A stretch of DNA of 54,744 nucleotides, taken from NCBI RefSeq assembly GCF_003184185.1, contig NZ_QHJG01000002.1:1-54744 (forward strand), read 5' to 3'. The DNA comes from Legionella qingyii (GTDB taxonomy: Bacteria; Pseudomonadota; Gammaproteobacteria; Legionellales; Legionellaceae). Below, in pieces: positions 34,700-44,023 of this stretch (positions within the stretch are counted from its first letter, which is position 1; every line of letters begins with the position of its first letter). Under the pieces are notes generated by a model that made no database searches, was not told the origin of the DNA, and was given only the letters and a program-made list of their open reading frames with translations. A program made the position numbers and the translations under genes.

Positions 34700-37600
34700 T
34701 TACTCTACTGCAATTAGGGTTGATAATTCGCGTAGTGCAACAAAGAAAATCGTGTAATCAATGCTTGAACTGCCGAGTAACATTTCCAGCAATTTTTCCC
34801 ATCGCTGTTGAATAAAAGGGTTTTTTGAGAACCAATAAGTAATCAGTTCCTCCGAATTAAGTCCTTTTTGATTGTTCATCACAATGACAATGGTAAGGCG
34901 ACGTTGCAAATTGTCCAATTCATCACGCAAAGATAAGCGTGCCAGACTATTCCAATGGCCTTCACGAGAATCATTACCAATTTGATCACGGAACCAAACC
35001 AGACTAAACTTGCTGCCTACTTTAAAATAAACTTCGGCAGTTCTTCCCAAGTCAAATTTATTTTGTGTCGCAACTTCCACTACGTTTAACACGGTGTACA
35101 TAGCACGTGTAGCAGCGATCTTTTTTGCAGCCTCTTTGGGTAAACCGATGTCTACAAACTGAATAACGGTTTTATCAAGATATTCTTTCGTAACCCCTGC
35201 CATCAAATTAGGAATTGATTCTTCAAGTTTGGCTATAGATTGACTGTAATGGGCAATATTATTGCTAATTCCGCCTGCAAGACGTTTATGGTGCAAGAAC
35301 CATCGAGATGCCAAATTCATTAATTGTCTTACGTGGTGAAGTAATTCATATTGAGTTTGTACTGTTACTTTATAATTAAGCGAATCAATTAATTGGTGTA
35401 ATTCATCTATCCCATAAGCCTTGGAAGCAATAATATAAGCACGGGCAATGTCTGCTACTGATTGTCCAGTTTCCATTTGTAAGCGGTACATAAAGGTAAT
35501 ACCCATGCTATTAACAATTTGATTACTGAGTTGCGTAGCAATAATTTCACGACGCAAACGATGGGTTTGCATTGATTTGGCATAGGATTTCATCAACATT
35601 GAAGGGAAGCCTGTTTCCAGTATGGTTGCAAAATAGGGGTCATCGGGTAAATCAGATTTTAATAATTCACCCGTAATATAAATTTTTGTATAAGCCATAA
35701 GAATTGACAATTCAGGGCGCGTTAGGCCTTGGCCAGCGGCTTTACGTTCCAAAAGATGTTTATCATCAGGAAGAAATTCCACGTTTCTATCTAAATGCAC
35801 CAATCCTTCCAATTCTTTAATGTATGCTTGATATAAACCGCTATAAGCGAGTGCATTAATCGCAGAAAAACTTAAAACCAACGCTTGATTGTAATTATCT
35901 TGTAAAACGAGTCGGGCTACTTGCTCCGTCATTTTGGTAAGCAATTGGTTGCGTTTTTTCTCAGTAAGTTTTCCTTGATTCATTTCCTTATTGAGTAGAA
36001 TTTTAATATTCACCTCATGGTCTGAGCAATTTACTCCTGCTGAATTATCAATTGAATCGGTATTGATCAAACCACCTGTAAGTGCAAATTCGACTCTTCC
36101 AAGTTGAGTAAAGCCAAGATTACCGCCTTCGCCCGCAATTTTGCAGCGCAACTCATTACCATTAACACGGCAAAATTCATTTGTTTTGTCACCTACATCG
36201 GCATTCGATTCAGTTGATGCTTTTACATAAGTACCAATACCGCCATTGAACAACAGATCAACAGGGGCTTTTAAGATTTCTCGAATCAATTCATTGGGCG
36301 TTAATGAATCTGCATTAATATCAAGTACTTTTTTTACTTCGGGGGTAATGGTAATGGACTTGCTTGAACGTTTGTAAATACCACCACCTTTGGAAATTAA
36401 TCGAGGATTGAAATCTTCCCATGATGAAGTGGGTAAATTAAATAAGCGTTGGCGCTCTTCAAAAGATTTACACCCGTCAGGATTGGGATCAAGAAATATA
36501 TGGCGATGATCAAAGGCTGCAATCAAAAGAGAATGGTGGGTATAGGTTAGACCATTACCAAATACGTCCCCACTCATGTCTCCAATGCCAACAACCGTAA
36601 AATCTTGTTTCTCAATGTTAATATCGATTTCACGAAAATGCCGTTTAATGGACTCCCATGCGCCACGCGCTGTAATCCCCATTTTTTTATGGTCATAGCC
36701 CGCAGAGCCACCTGAAGCAAAGGCATCTCCAAGCCAGAATTTGTATTCTTTGGCAATGTCATTTGCAATATCTGAAAATGTGGCAGTTCCTTTATCTGCT
36801 GCGACAACAAGGTAGGGGTCGGCATCATCATAGCAAATGGTATTCAGGGGTGAAACAACATGGTCATTTTCAAAATTGTCTGTAAGATCAAGCAACCCTC
36901 TGATGAATGATTGATAACACGCAATTACCTCATGTTTTATCTGCTCTCGATCAAGCATATTAGTTGCTTTTTTTAAGATAAAACCTCCTTTGGCTCCAGA
37001 AGGTACAATCACTGAGTTTTTTACTTTTTGAGCTTTCATAAGACCAAGAACTTCTGTACGAAAGTCCTCGGGGCGATCGGACCACCGAATACCACCACGA
37101 GCAACTTTTGCGCTGCGCAAATGTATGCCCTCAAATCGCGTGGAATAGACAAAAATTTCATACATGGGTTGTCCGGGCGGTAAATCAGGTACTTTGGCTG
37201 AATTGAGTTTAAATGATAAATAGTCTTTGGGGTTACCATCAGCGTCTAGCTGGTAAAAATTTGTACGAAGTGTTGCTGTGATTAGAGACCAGAAAAAACG
37301 GATGATATGATCTTCATCCAGGATGGTAATGGCATCAATATCGGCTCGAATTTCTTGCTCCAATTCAACCCGTTTATTTTTATTTTTAGCATTCTGTTTC
37401 AGGCTAAATTTTAAACAAAAGAGTTCAATTAATTTTTTGACAATGGGTGCATAGTTGGAAATGGTTTTCTCAATATACTGTTGGCTAAAGCGAAATCCAA
37501 TTTGTTGCATATATTTGGCATAAGCACGAATGATCACTATTTCACGCCAGGATAATCCCGCACCTAAAACCAATCTGTTAAACCCATCATTCTCACAAAG

Positions 37601-38059
37601 CCCCACATTTATTTTTATCAAGGCTTCGTTAAAATTGTTTTTTACTTGATCCAGGGTGAGTAAATTGGGGGAGGAATAAGATACATTAAAATCACCAATC
37701 CATATAAACTGGTTGGGTTCTATCGAAATTTTATAGGGTCTTTCAGTATAAGTTCGTAATCCCATATTCTCAATCATGGGTAAGATATCCGATAACGGAA
37801 TAGAACTGCCATATCGATAGACTTTAATGTGTAATGGATGTTCGCCACGTGGTGATTCAAAAAAAACAATCGTTAATGGGTTTTGTAGTGACAGATTATC
37901 AATTTGCGAGAGATCTTCTATTGCCTCTTCAATGGTGTGTTGTTCACAATAACTCATTGATAATGCCGGAAGATATTTTTCAGCAAATTTTTTCCCCTTT
38001 TTCATACCTAATTGTTTTATTAGCTTTTGATGCAACTGATCTTTCCATGAGCGTTCCAT
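34700..38059 (-). CDS. gdhB: NAD-dependent glutamate dehydrogenase, N-terminally truncated
   Basis: The 1,119-residue protein aligns by eye with the C-terminal two thirds of the large (about 1,600-residue) bacterial NAD-glutamate dehydrogenases. The catalytic region is intact: KVARGGIRWSDRPEDFRTE, VLGLMKAQKVKNSVIVPSG, and the Rossmann part VVGIGDMSGDVFGNG. It converts glutamate to 2-oxoglutarate and ammonia. The first about 450 residues of the family (ACT-like regulatory part) are missing. ATG 38059 has an in-frame TGA four codons upstream and no clear ribosome site. A segment resembling the missing region survives out of frame at 38092-38202. It may be a decayed gene or an active shortened enzyme. 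Confidence 0.85.
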   Translation of the reverse strand: MERSWKDQLHQKLIKQLGMKKGKKFAEKYLPALSMSYCEQHTIEEAIEDLSQIDNLSLQNPLTIVFFESPRGEHPLHIKVYRYGSSIPLSDILPMIENMGLRTYTERPYKISIEPNQFIWIGDFNVSYSSPNLLTLDQVKNNFNEALIKINVGLCENDGFNRLVLGAGLSWREIVIIRAYAKYMQQIGFRFSQQYIEKTISNYAPIVKKLIELFCLKFSLKQNAKNKNKRVELEQEIRADIDAITILDEDHIIRFFWSLITATLRTNFYQLDADGNPKDYLSFKLNSAKVPDLPPGQPMYEIFVYSTRFEGIHLRSAKVARGGIRWSDRPEDFRTEVLGLMKAQKVKNSVIVPSGAKGGFILKKATNMLDREQIKHEVIACYQSFIRGLLDLTDNFENDHVVSPLNTICYDDADPYLVVAADKGTATFSDIANDIAKEYKFWLGDAFASGGSAGYDHKKMGITARGAWESIKRHFREIDINIEKQDFTVVGIGDMSGDVFGNGLTYTHHSLLIAAFDHRHIFLDPNPDGCKSFEERQRLFNLPTSSWEDFNPRLISKGGGIYKRSSKSITITPEVKKVLDINADSLTPNELIREILKAPVDLLFNGGIGTYVKASTESNADVGDKTNEFCRVNGNELRCKIAGEGGNLGFTQLGRVEFALTGGLINTDSIDNSAGVNCSDHEVNIKILLNKEMNQGKLTEKKRNQLLTKMTEQVARLVLQDNYNQALVLSFSAINALAYSGLYQAYIKELEGLVHLDRNVEFLPDDKHLLERKAAGQGLTRPELSILMAYTKIYITGELLKSDLPDDPYFATILETGFPSMLMKSYAKSMQTHRLRREIIATQLSNQIVNSMGITFMYRLQMETGQSVADIARAYIIASKAYGIDELHQLIDSLNYKVTVQTQYELLHHVRQLMNLASRWFLHHKRLAGGISNNIAHYSQSIAKLEESIPNLMAGVTKEYLDKTVIQFVDIGLPKEAAKKIAATRAMYTVLNVVEVATQNKFDLGRTAEVYFKVGSKFSLVWFRDQIGNDSREGHWNSLARLSLRDELDNLQRRLTIVIVMNNQKGLNSEELITYWFSKNPFIQQRWEKLLEMLLGSSSIDYTIFFVALRELSTLIAVE

Positions 38060-38091
38060 TTTTAAATCTCACACAGGTTGGCTGGTGTTAT

Positions 38092-38202
38092 TCAATAAGT
38101 ATAGGACATGAAATAAATCGCATGTAATGGGTAAAGCTGCTTCGGATAAATTTCGAGTTTCCATTGCATTTCACCTAATTCACTCTCAGAAATGAAAGAT
38201 GT
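38092..38202 (-). pseudogene. Out-of-frame remnant of the gdhB N-terminal region
   Basis: Thirty-six codons between two stops read SESELGEMQWKLEIYPKQ in the middle. Large NAD-glutamate dehydrogenases have a similar SES-x-LA...Q-aromatic-x-L-x-V-x-PK block about 35 residues before the RSWKD segment that opens the intact frame. The spacing here is about 46 codons and the frame differs by two bases. I infer decay by indels; the match is by memory of the family. Confidence 0.5.
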
Positions 38203-38221
38203 CTATTGACTCATTAGAGTT

Positions 38222-38641
38222 TTATTGTGACCAACAAGCCTGTGGCGCTCTGGTGGTATTGAGTCCATTAACAGTCAAGGTTAAAGTGCTACATGAAACG
38301 CCATTCTGTGTATCATTTGCCTGGGAGCCTTGGGCGGTTGCAGTAAGGGTATAACCTGTTGCTGTATTATTAGTGGCTGATAAGGTGTAATATCCATTTT
38401 CTGTGGTAGTCACTCCCCCCCAAACATCTGCCAAGGTACCATAAGCCGTATTTTGACCACGGTATTTTTCTTCTTCAAGTTGGATGCTGTTTAGGGCGTT
38501 AATCCCTTCTGTTCGTCTAGAATGCATAACATAATTAAAGTAACTTGGCATACTTATCAAAACAAGAATAGCAATAATAGCCAGGGCGATTACTAATTCA
38601 ATCAATGAAAATCCCTCTTTTTTATTCTTGAAATTATCCAT
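38222..38641 (-). CDS. pilE: Type IV minor pilin PilE-like
   Basis: Protein of 139 residues with a class III signal: a short basic leader and KEGFSLIELVIALAIIAILV, cleaved before Phe with Glu at +5. The hydrophobic helix is followed by a small globular domain with a Cys pair near the C-terminus (SCSTLTL...ACWSQ) that could form the D-loop disulfide. It reads away from the minor-pilin operon at 38737 and is upstream of the truncated gdhB. GGAG lies about 10 bases before the ATG. It is probably a minor or accessory pilin rather than the main one. Confidence 0.88.
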   Translation of the reverse strand: MDNFKNKKEGFSLIELVIALAIIAILVLISMPSYFNYVMHSRRTEGINALNSIQLEEEKYRGQNTAYGTLADVWGGVTTTENGYYTLSATNNTATGYTLTATAQGSQANDTQNGVSCSTLTLTVNGLNTTRAPQACWSQ

Positions 38642-38736
38642 TTTAAGAATTCTCCATAATTACTCTCTTTAATCTTAGACTAAACTAATAATATACATTA
38701 CTCATTTTGAGATTGCTTAAGAAAAGGGAATTCCTT

Positions 38737-39282
38737 ATGGCCGTTCAAAGGATTGGCACAAATAAACTGAGGGGCTTTAGCTTTCTCGAGATAATGATCA
38801 CCATCGCGATACTCGTAATCCTTATGGGGATTGCTTTTCCTTCCTACACAAATTTTATGAATCAAAAGCGCGTAAGGACAGGGACGGAGGAATTGTATAA
38901 TTATATTAAAATCGCACAATCAGAGGCTCTTACTACAAAGAATACTCTTTATCTTAGTTTCAGGCCAACAACCTGGTGTTATGGACTTAGTGATACCGCT
39001 CCGTGTGATTGCACCGTAGTAAACAGTTGTTTGGTTAATGGCATTCAAACCATAGTACAAAGCAGTGACTACTCAGGTAATCCTGTTGCCCTTTCTATAA
39101 CTGGATTTTCAGGCTCAGCTTCTGCCCCTTACATTATTTTTGACGGATTTCATGGAACAATTACATCTGGAGGTTCTATAAATGTTAGTCTGTCAGATAA
39201 ATCAGCAACGATTAATGCCAACAGCATGGGGCTAGTTACTGTTTGTTCCAATACTGTTTCAGGATATCAGACATGTCCTTAA
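38737..39282 (+). CDS. fimT: Type IV minor pilin FimT/GspH-like
   Basis: Protein of 181 residues from ATG 38737, with AAGGGA 8 bases upstream. The prepilin site is LRGFSFLEIMITIAILVILM, cleaved before Phe with Glu at +5. A FimT/GspH-type pattern follows: VRTGTEELYNYIKIAQSEAL. The globular part contains several Cys (CDCTVVNSC) and ends with two more, which suits disulfide stabilisation. It is the first gene of a four-gene minor-pilin operon; its end overlaps the pilW start by 10 bases. Confidence 0.88.
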   Translation: MAVQRIGTNKLRGFSFLEIMITIAILVILMGIAFPSYTNFMNQKRVRTGTEELYNYIKIAQSEALTTKNTLYLSFRPTTWCYGLSDTAPCDCTVVNSCLVNGIQTIVQSSDYSGNPVALSITGFSGSASAPYIIFDGFHGTITSGGSINVSLSDKSATINANSMGLVTVCSNTVSGYQTCP

Positions 39283-39938
39283 TAACGATTAAAAAACACA
39301 GGGGTTATACCCTGCTCGAGATACTAATAGGAATTGCCATTGGCTTATTCTTGTTAGCAGGCAGTATTGCGATTTATATTTCCTTAATGCGTTCTTTTTA
39401 CAGTGTCATGGCAGTTAACAGATTGGATCAACAATTACGTTCCGCAATGAATATGATGGTCATCGAAATACGACGAGCGGGCTATTCCGCAAACGCTGCT
39501 AATGATATAGGTTCTGGGACTATTACTAATCCCTTTATGGCATCTGCTAATGATATTACTGTTCCTGTTAGCAGCTGTATCTTATTCACCTATGACACAG
39601 ATTCAAATGGCACTATGCCTTCATTAAATTCCGCGGGTTATGACAAACGCTTTGGATTTAGGCTCTCGAATAATGTCTTACAAGCAAGAGCAGCAACAGA
39701 CTCATTTTTTGATTGTAACAACGGCAATTGGATCAATTTAACTGATCCCAATCAGATCCAGGTGACTAATTTATCTTTTAATCTGACACCTACGGTTATC
39801 ACATTAAGTAATGGAATAAGCACGCTTACGATACGAAATGTTACTGTTAATTTAACAGGTAGTTTGATTTCAGATAATTCAGTGAGCCGCACTTTTACCC
39901 AAGTAATACGAGTACGTAACGATAAATTTCAGCCCTGA
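39273..39938 (+). CDS. pilW: Type IV minor pilin PilW-like
   Basis: Protein of 221 residues from ATG 39273, preceded by AGGA; it overlaps the fimT stop, which suggests coupled translation. The prepilin motif HRGYTLLEILIGIAIGLFLL has Tyr at +1 and Glu at +5. The family block LDQQLRSAMNMMVIEIRRAGYSA follows. PilW takes part in the priming complex of minor pilins in the type IV pilus. The next gene, pilX, starts 23 bases downstream. Confidence 0.9.
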   Translation: MSLITIKKHRGYTLLEILIGIAIGLFLLAGSIAIYISLMRSFYSVMAVNRLDQQLRSAMNMMVIEIRRAGYSANAANDIGSGTITNPFMASANDITVPVSSCILFTYDTDSNGTMPSLNSAGYDKRFGFRLSNNVLQARAATDSFFDCNNGNWINLTDPNQIQVTNLSFNLTPTVITLSNGISTLTIRNVTVNLTGSLISDNSVSRTFTQVIRVRNDKFQP

Positions 39939-39961
39939 ATTATAGGAGGAGGGTTATTGCT

Positions 39962-41050
39962 ATGAAACATCAACGCGGCTATGTTTTGCTTGCTACATCA
40001 ATGATGATTCTACTGGGAATTGCAATAACTGCACTATTAACCATTAAAACAGTCGATTTTGATCAAAAAATAGAAAATAATTTTTATCGAACATCGCAAT
40101 CTTTTATGGCGGCTGAAGCCGGTTTGGAGTATGGATTGGCCTATCTGGAAGCCAATAAAACAGCCATTCTTGTTGATACGAACAATGATGGTTTTATAGA
40201 TACCTACACCAACGCGCAAATAACCAATGTACCTTTTAGTAATAATACCACCTATACCATCACTTATAGCAACCCGGTTTTCACTAATTTCAACCGCATT
40301 ACAGTAACTTCAAAGGGAACGGCTGATAATAACAGCTCTTCAACCACTATAGTTCAAATTATGCAGATTTATCCCTTTGTACCTGCACCTACACCAGTGC
40401 CTCTTCTTGTAAAAAATAATGTGAACTTGAGTGGTTCCCTGACTATTACCAATACGACAACTGGGACAACCATTTGGAGTGGGGGGGATACGATTTTAAG
40501 CGGTTCAGCAAGCACAGCCTCAAATACAAGTTCTGGCTCCAATAGTGCTGGTCTTCAGACTGATGTGGTACACAACGATTCAAGTATAAGTAGTTTGAGC
40601 TCGGATCAATTTTTTAGTGACTTTTTTGCTACTACAAAAACTTTAGCACAACAATCGGCGGATATTACCTATACTAATAATAGTACTACAAATTACAGTG
40701 GTCTTTTAAATGGAGTTGTTGGTCAATCGATTTGGATTAACCAAACAGGAGGAAGTTCTGCCAGCTTCTCGGGTAGTGCCACGATAGGTTCTCCTACGAA
40801 TCCGGTTGTCTTGGTAGTTAATGGTTCTTTGCAAGCTAATGGCAGCACTACGATTTATGGTATGGTTTATATAATAGGAGATTGGAATAATAGCGGGGGA
40901 GGAACATTGGATATAATCGGTGGTGCCGTAGTAGAAGGTTCTATAACATCTACTGGTTCACCCAATATTACTTATAGCACAACGGTCCTGAATCAATTGA
41001 ACAAAGTAGGGTCTTTTGTCAAGGTCCCAGGATCTTGGCGAGATTTTTAA
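39962..41050 (+). CDS. pilX: Type IV minor pilin PilX-like, enlarged
   Basis: Protein of 362 residues. The N-terminus QRGYVLLATSMMILLGIAIT is a prepilin-like helix without Glu at +5, as is usual for PilX/GspK types, followed by RTSQSFMAAEAGLEYGLAYL. Typical PilX proteins are about 160-190 residues; here a Ser/Thr/Asn/Gly-rich beta-like domain (residues about 130-350) is added and ends in VPGSWRDF. The extension may stand in for a tip or surface function. GGAGGAGG lies shortly upstream of the ATG. Confidence 0.82.
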   Translation: MKHQRGYVLLATSMMILLGIAITALLTIKTVDFDQKIENNFYRTSQSFMAAEAGLEYGLAYLEANKTAILVDTNNDGFIDTYTNAQITNVPFSNNTTYTITYSNPVFTNFNRITVTSKGTADNNSSSTTIVQIMQIYPFVPAPTPVPLLVKNNVNLSGSLTITNTTTGTTIWSGGDTILSGSASTASNTSSGSNSAGLQTDVVHNDSSISSLSSDQFFSDFFATTKTLAQQSADITYTNNSTTNYSGLLNGVVGQSIWINQTGGSSASFSGSATIGSPTNPVVLVVNGSLQANGSTTIYGMVYIIGDWNNSGGGTLDIIGGAVVEGSITSTGSPNITYSTTVLNQLNKVGSFVKVPGSWRDF

Positions 41051-41075
41051 GGATTTATAGTTGAGGAGAGAGACG

Positions 41076-42014
41076 ATGAGCACTCATCAATTCAACTCAA
41101 CCCCTAGCAAACAGAACGGCTTGGGATTGGTTGAAGCCATGGTTGTTACCTCGTTATTAATTTTTGGGATGGTTGCTGGCAGCAAGACGGAAGTGCACCT
41201 TATCAAAGCCAAAGCAAATACCAATCAAGATTATCTGTCCACGCAATTGTTTAATCAAAAAATGGAGCAGTTGCGTAATTATTCCACGATTGCTGGGTAT
41301 AATGCGATTACAACGGGTTCTGATATTACTACCGAGTTCGATTCCACCTTTTACCGCACCTGGACGATTACCAATAATTCTAAATATAAAAAAGTAGATC
41401 ATCTGGTGACCTGGATCAATTCTAATAATGAAAATTTATCTTTGGTATCCGCAAGTTATATTAGCCAAAATGATCCAGCCCTCAGTGGCCAATTGTTTAA
41501 TTCTACTTTCACCAGTACTAGCTTACCAGCTATAGGTTCAGGAGTTCCTAATGCAAATCCAAACCCCAATCCTCCTTCTGTCCCATCCGGAACTACCTAT
41601 ACCGTCACAGTTCCTAATACGAATATTGTGCTCACCTATGATTCAAGTAATAATGTCACATTAATCAATAATGAGCATGCTGTAACTCTTTCAGGAACGA
41701 TTGCTCTGGGTACAGGAGGTAACGCACCTCCTAAAACGGTTGATCTGTCTAATGTCACTATATCCGTTGATTCGTCCAACTCTCAAGTGGCAACCTGTTT
41801 TTACGTTGGATCTTCAGCAGCCTTTAATTGCATAATGGCTTCCAGTTGGAGTGGCCGTGTTTTGTTGGGAGGAGTGAGTGATGTCAACGTGTGTACCAGT
41901 AATCAGCAACCTTATATCAATCTGCTTACTTCATTGAATAATCAAGATTACCTGATTATTAAATCAAATAGAAACTGTCCTTCCAGTAATCCCTTCTTAT
42001 TGCAGTCTCTCTAA
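41076..42014 (+). CDS. pilV: Type IV minor pilin PilV-like, enlarged
   Basis: Protein of 312 residues from ATG 41076, with GAGGAGAG upstream; a TTG at 41061 is less likely. The prepilin motif QNGLGLVEAMVVTSLLIFGM has Leu at +1 and Glu at +5 as in PilV. The region after KTEVHLIKAKANTNQDYLST matches the helical neck. The remaining 200 residues are Asn/Ser/Thr-rich with a proline-rich linker near 155-170 and are much longer than ordinary PilV. It is the last gene of the operon; a MITE copy begins 7 bases after the stop. No PilY1 gene follows. Confidence 0.78.
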   Translation: MSTHQFNSTPSKQNGLGLVEAMVVTSLLIFGMVAGSKTEVHLIKAKANTNQDYLSTQLFNQKMEQLRNYSTIAGYNAITTGSDITTEFDSTFYRTWTITNNSKYKKVDHLVTWINSNNENLSLVSASYISQNDPALSGQLFNSTFTSTSLPAIGSGVPNANPNPNPPSVPSGTTYTVTVPNTNIVLTYDSSNNVTLINNEHAVTLSGTIALGTGGNAPPKTVDLSNVTISVDSSNSQVATCFYVGSSAAFNCIMASSWSGRVLLGGVSDVNVCTSNQQPYINLLTSLNNQDYLIIKSNRNCPSSNPFLLQSL

Positions 42015-42020
42015 AAATAT

Positions 42021-42144
42021 CAGGACTTACGAAAAACTCCAATCTCTTCGTTAAAAAATGTTTTTAATTCGGTTATTTAGTCTATCTAAACTCCCGCATT
42101 AAAAACATTTTTTGCTTCGACCTTGGGGTTTTTCGTAAGTCCTG
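42021..42144 (+). mobile_element. Palindromic MITE-like element, copy B
   Basis: The 124-bp element runs from CAGGACTTACG to CGTAAGTCCTG with AATAT directly repeated on both sides (5-bp target duplication). It lies 7 bases after the pilV stop and could act as its terminator hairpin. The remaining gap to 42303 has no clear gene. Confidence 0.92.
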
Positions 42145-42303
42145 AATATATTATCTTCGCACACTTCAAAATCTTAGGGGCGGGAAAACCAAGAAATAAA
42201 TTGATTATTTCCTATAATTAAAAGATTTATAATGCCATGAGTTTAAAGACCTTGAACGACTTACTGAATTTTTAAAATCGTTTGCAAAGTTTCGCTGAGC
42301 ACA

Positions 42304-42714
42304 TTAAATGTGTTCTCGAAAAGTAAAAAATTTATGTCCCAGATACGTAGTAAAAGTGGGGAAAACAAGCCCAATTGCGTGTGCTATTTCTAAAGTGAAT
42401 GATTTAATACCCAAAGCAGGCAAGATATGATAGGCAAGAAATAAACTAACAAGCCAGGTTTGCAGCATACCAATTAAATTAATGAGGATAAAAAACAGAA
42501 TTGATCGTAAAAAGGTTTGCTGACTGTTCTTGAATACAAATAATTTACCCAGAATAAACGATGCAATCATGCCTGTAATATAGGCTAAGATAATTGATAG
42601 TGAAAAACTGAACTCATAGCTATAGAAAATTCTGCTGCAGAAATTTACCGTAACTGCAATTGCTCCTGCCACTATGAAGGTAATGAACTGTTTTGACTTA
42701 AAATGACGTAACAC
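42304..42714 (-). CDS. GtrA-family membrane protein
   Basis: Protein of 136 residues with four membrane helices. The N-terminus KQFITFIVAGAIAVTVNFCS and the C-terminus YLGHKFFTF are typical of GtrA proteins, which help flip polyprenyl-phosphate sugars or assist glycan assembly. It stands alone without a partner glycosyltransferase, unlike the GtrA domain fused to GT2 at 8977. It is probably an inner-membrane protein; its substrate is unknown. Confidence 0.88.
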   Translation of the reverse strand: MLRHFKSKQFITFIVAGAIAVTVNFCSRIFYSYEFSFSLSIILAYITGMIASFILGKLFVFKNSQQTFLRSILFFILINLIGMLQTWLVSLFLAYHILPALGIKSFTLEIAHAIGLVFPTFTTYLGHKFFTFREHI

Positions 42715-42806
42715 AAAATACTCCCGTCAGTTTTATTTCATGTATTTAGAATAAAAGCCCAATCAATATAGACAGATTTTCTTAAAACAGTTTCTATTTC
42801 GTGAGA

Positions 42807-43718
42807 TTAACTCTTTTTGAATTTATTCCAAATTTTTTTCCCTATCCAAAAAATAATCAAAAAGATACAAATCCATAATAATAGTAATGGTAAAACGTAC
42901 ACAAAAAATGTGATCAAACCATAGGTAAAATGATGTAATTGATCGATCAATGCATGATAGGAGTCAATAAATGTTTCAGTTATTTTCCACTGTTTTTGTT
43001 GTTCCGTTTGAATAATTGGGTTCATGCTTAAGTTAATATTTATCAATGAATAAGCTACTGACTCTTTGAAATATTTAATTTGTCCCTGGATTACATCAAT
43101 TTGTCCTTGGGTGTCGCTTAGTTGCTTAAATACACTAAGAACATCGGATGTATTATTCGCGCTAGCCATAATTTTGGATAGCTGTTCTTTTGCTTTTTGT
43201 AAATTACTGAGCTGGCTTTGTAAATCGACAAATTGTTGTGTGATGTCTTCACCAGTTATTGATTCTTGCATGACTTGGGTTGCGAGTGACTTCAAGGCAG
43301 TTAGCGCATTATTTAAGCCTTGGGCAGGTACTCTTATGCTCATATTTGCAGTAGTATTATTGGCTTCATCATTATCTTGAGTTAAGTTGGAGCTTACAAC
43401 ATAACCCCCTGAGTTTTCCGCTAATTGAAAGATTTTTTCCATTGCTGAATTAATGTTATTAACTTGCAAGGAAATATTCGCATTACGAATAATCATACCC
43501 CGCTTCACATTTTCTGAGGGTTGATTTCCAGAAGACTGGCTTGTAATACGCATTGCTACAGAGCTAACGGCGTAATCAGGTTTTCCAACTGCCGCTTGCA
43601 TTGGCAAAGGACTTCCCCTATACATTGTCGTTCCAGCTCTACCAAACCATTGGGAGATAAAAAATAATATAGCCAGAGTCCCAATGAAGGCTAAAAAATA
43701 AAGGATAATTTTCTTCAT
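42807..43718 (-). CDS. DUF4349 membrane-anchored protein
   Basis: Protein of 303 residues from ATG 43718; a GTG four codons upstream is possible. It has an N-terminal membrane helix, then a DUF4349 domain: RGMIIRNANISLQVNNINSA, GGYVVSSNLTQ, MSIRVPAQGLNNALTALKSL, and a coiled coil around residues 165-215. A C-terminal membrane helix lies near residues 265-290, followed by a basic tail. The family is found in the envelopes of many bacteria and its function is unknown. It is next to a MITE copy upstream. Confidence 0.88.
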   Translation of the reverse strand: MKKIILYFLAFIGTLAILFFISQWFGRAGTTMYRGSPLPMQAAVGKPDYAVSSVAMRITSQSSGNQPSENVKRGMIIRNANISLQVNNINSAMEKIFQLAENSGGYVVSSNLTQDNDEANNTTANMSIRVPAQGLNNALTALKSLATQVMQESITGEDITQQFVDLQSQLSNLQKAKEQLSKIMASANNTSDVLSVFKQLSDTQGQIDVIQGQIKYFKESVAYSLININLSMNPIIQTEQQKQWKITETFIDSYHALIDQLHHFTYGLITFFVYVLPLLLLWICIFLIIFWIGKKIWNKFKKS

Positions 43719-43785
43719 TATTATTTCCACTCTTTACAATGGATCAACTAAAGTGTGGCAAAGGTTTCTTGAATTGTAAAATAAT

Positions 43786-43907
43786 CAGGACTTACGAAAA
43801 CCCAATCTCTTCGTTAAAAAATGTTTTTAATTCGGTCATTTAGTATATCTAAACTCCCTCATTAAAAACATTTTTTGCCTCGATCTTGGGGGGGTTCGTA
43901 AGTTCTG
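43786..43907 (+). mobile_element. Palindromic MITE-like element, copy C
   Basis: The 122-bp element begins CAGGACTTACG and ends CGTAAGTTCTG, with ATAAT directly repeated on both sides. The right terminal repeat has one changed base relative to copies A and B. It lies upstream of the DUF4349 gene and downstream of the lipoprotein gene. Confidence 0.9.
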
Positions 43908-43930
43908 ATAATTTGACTATTAGTAGGCTG

Positions 43931-43981
43931 ATAAAAGTAAAAAAAGAAAAACCAGCAATTTGATACAATAAATTGCTGGTT
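43931..43981 (-). terminator. Rho-independent terminator of the lipoprotein gene
   Basis: A 12-bp stem AACCAGCAATTT / AAATTGCTGGTT at 43950-43981. On the minus strand it is followed by a long T-rich run (43931-43949). It lies about 40 bases after the lipoprotein stop. Confidence 0.88.
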
Positions 43982-44023
43982 TGCTTTGATTATATGTCAA
44001 AAAGGTAAAAAATTTTTATCTTA

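Noticed and set aside
41164..41402. Additional genes antisense to or overlapping pilV
   Set aside because: Open only because of the composition of pilV; no ribosome site and no protein-like features.
42235..42290. Short protein-like frame (HEFKDLERLTEFLKSF) on the plus strand
   Set aside because: Only about 20 codons after a stop, with no start; too short to separate from chance.
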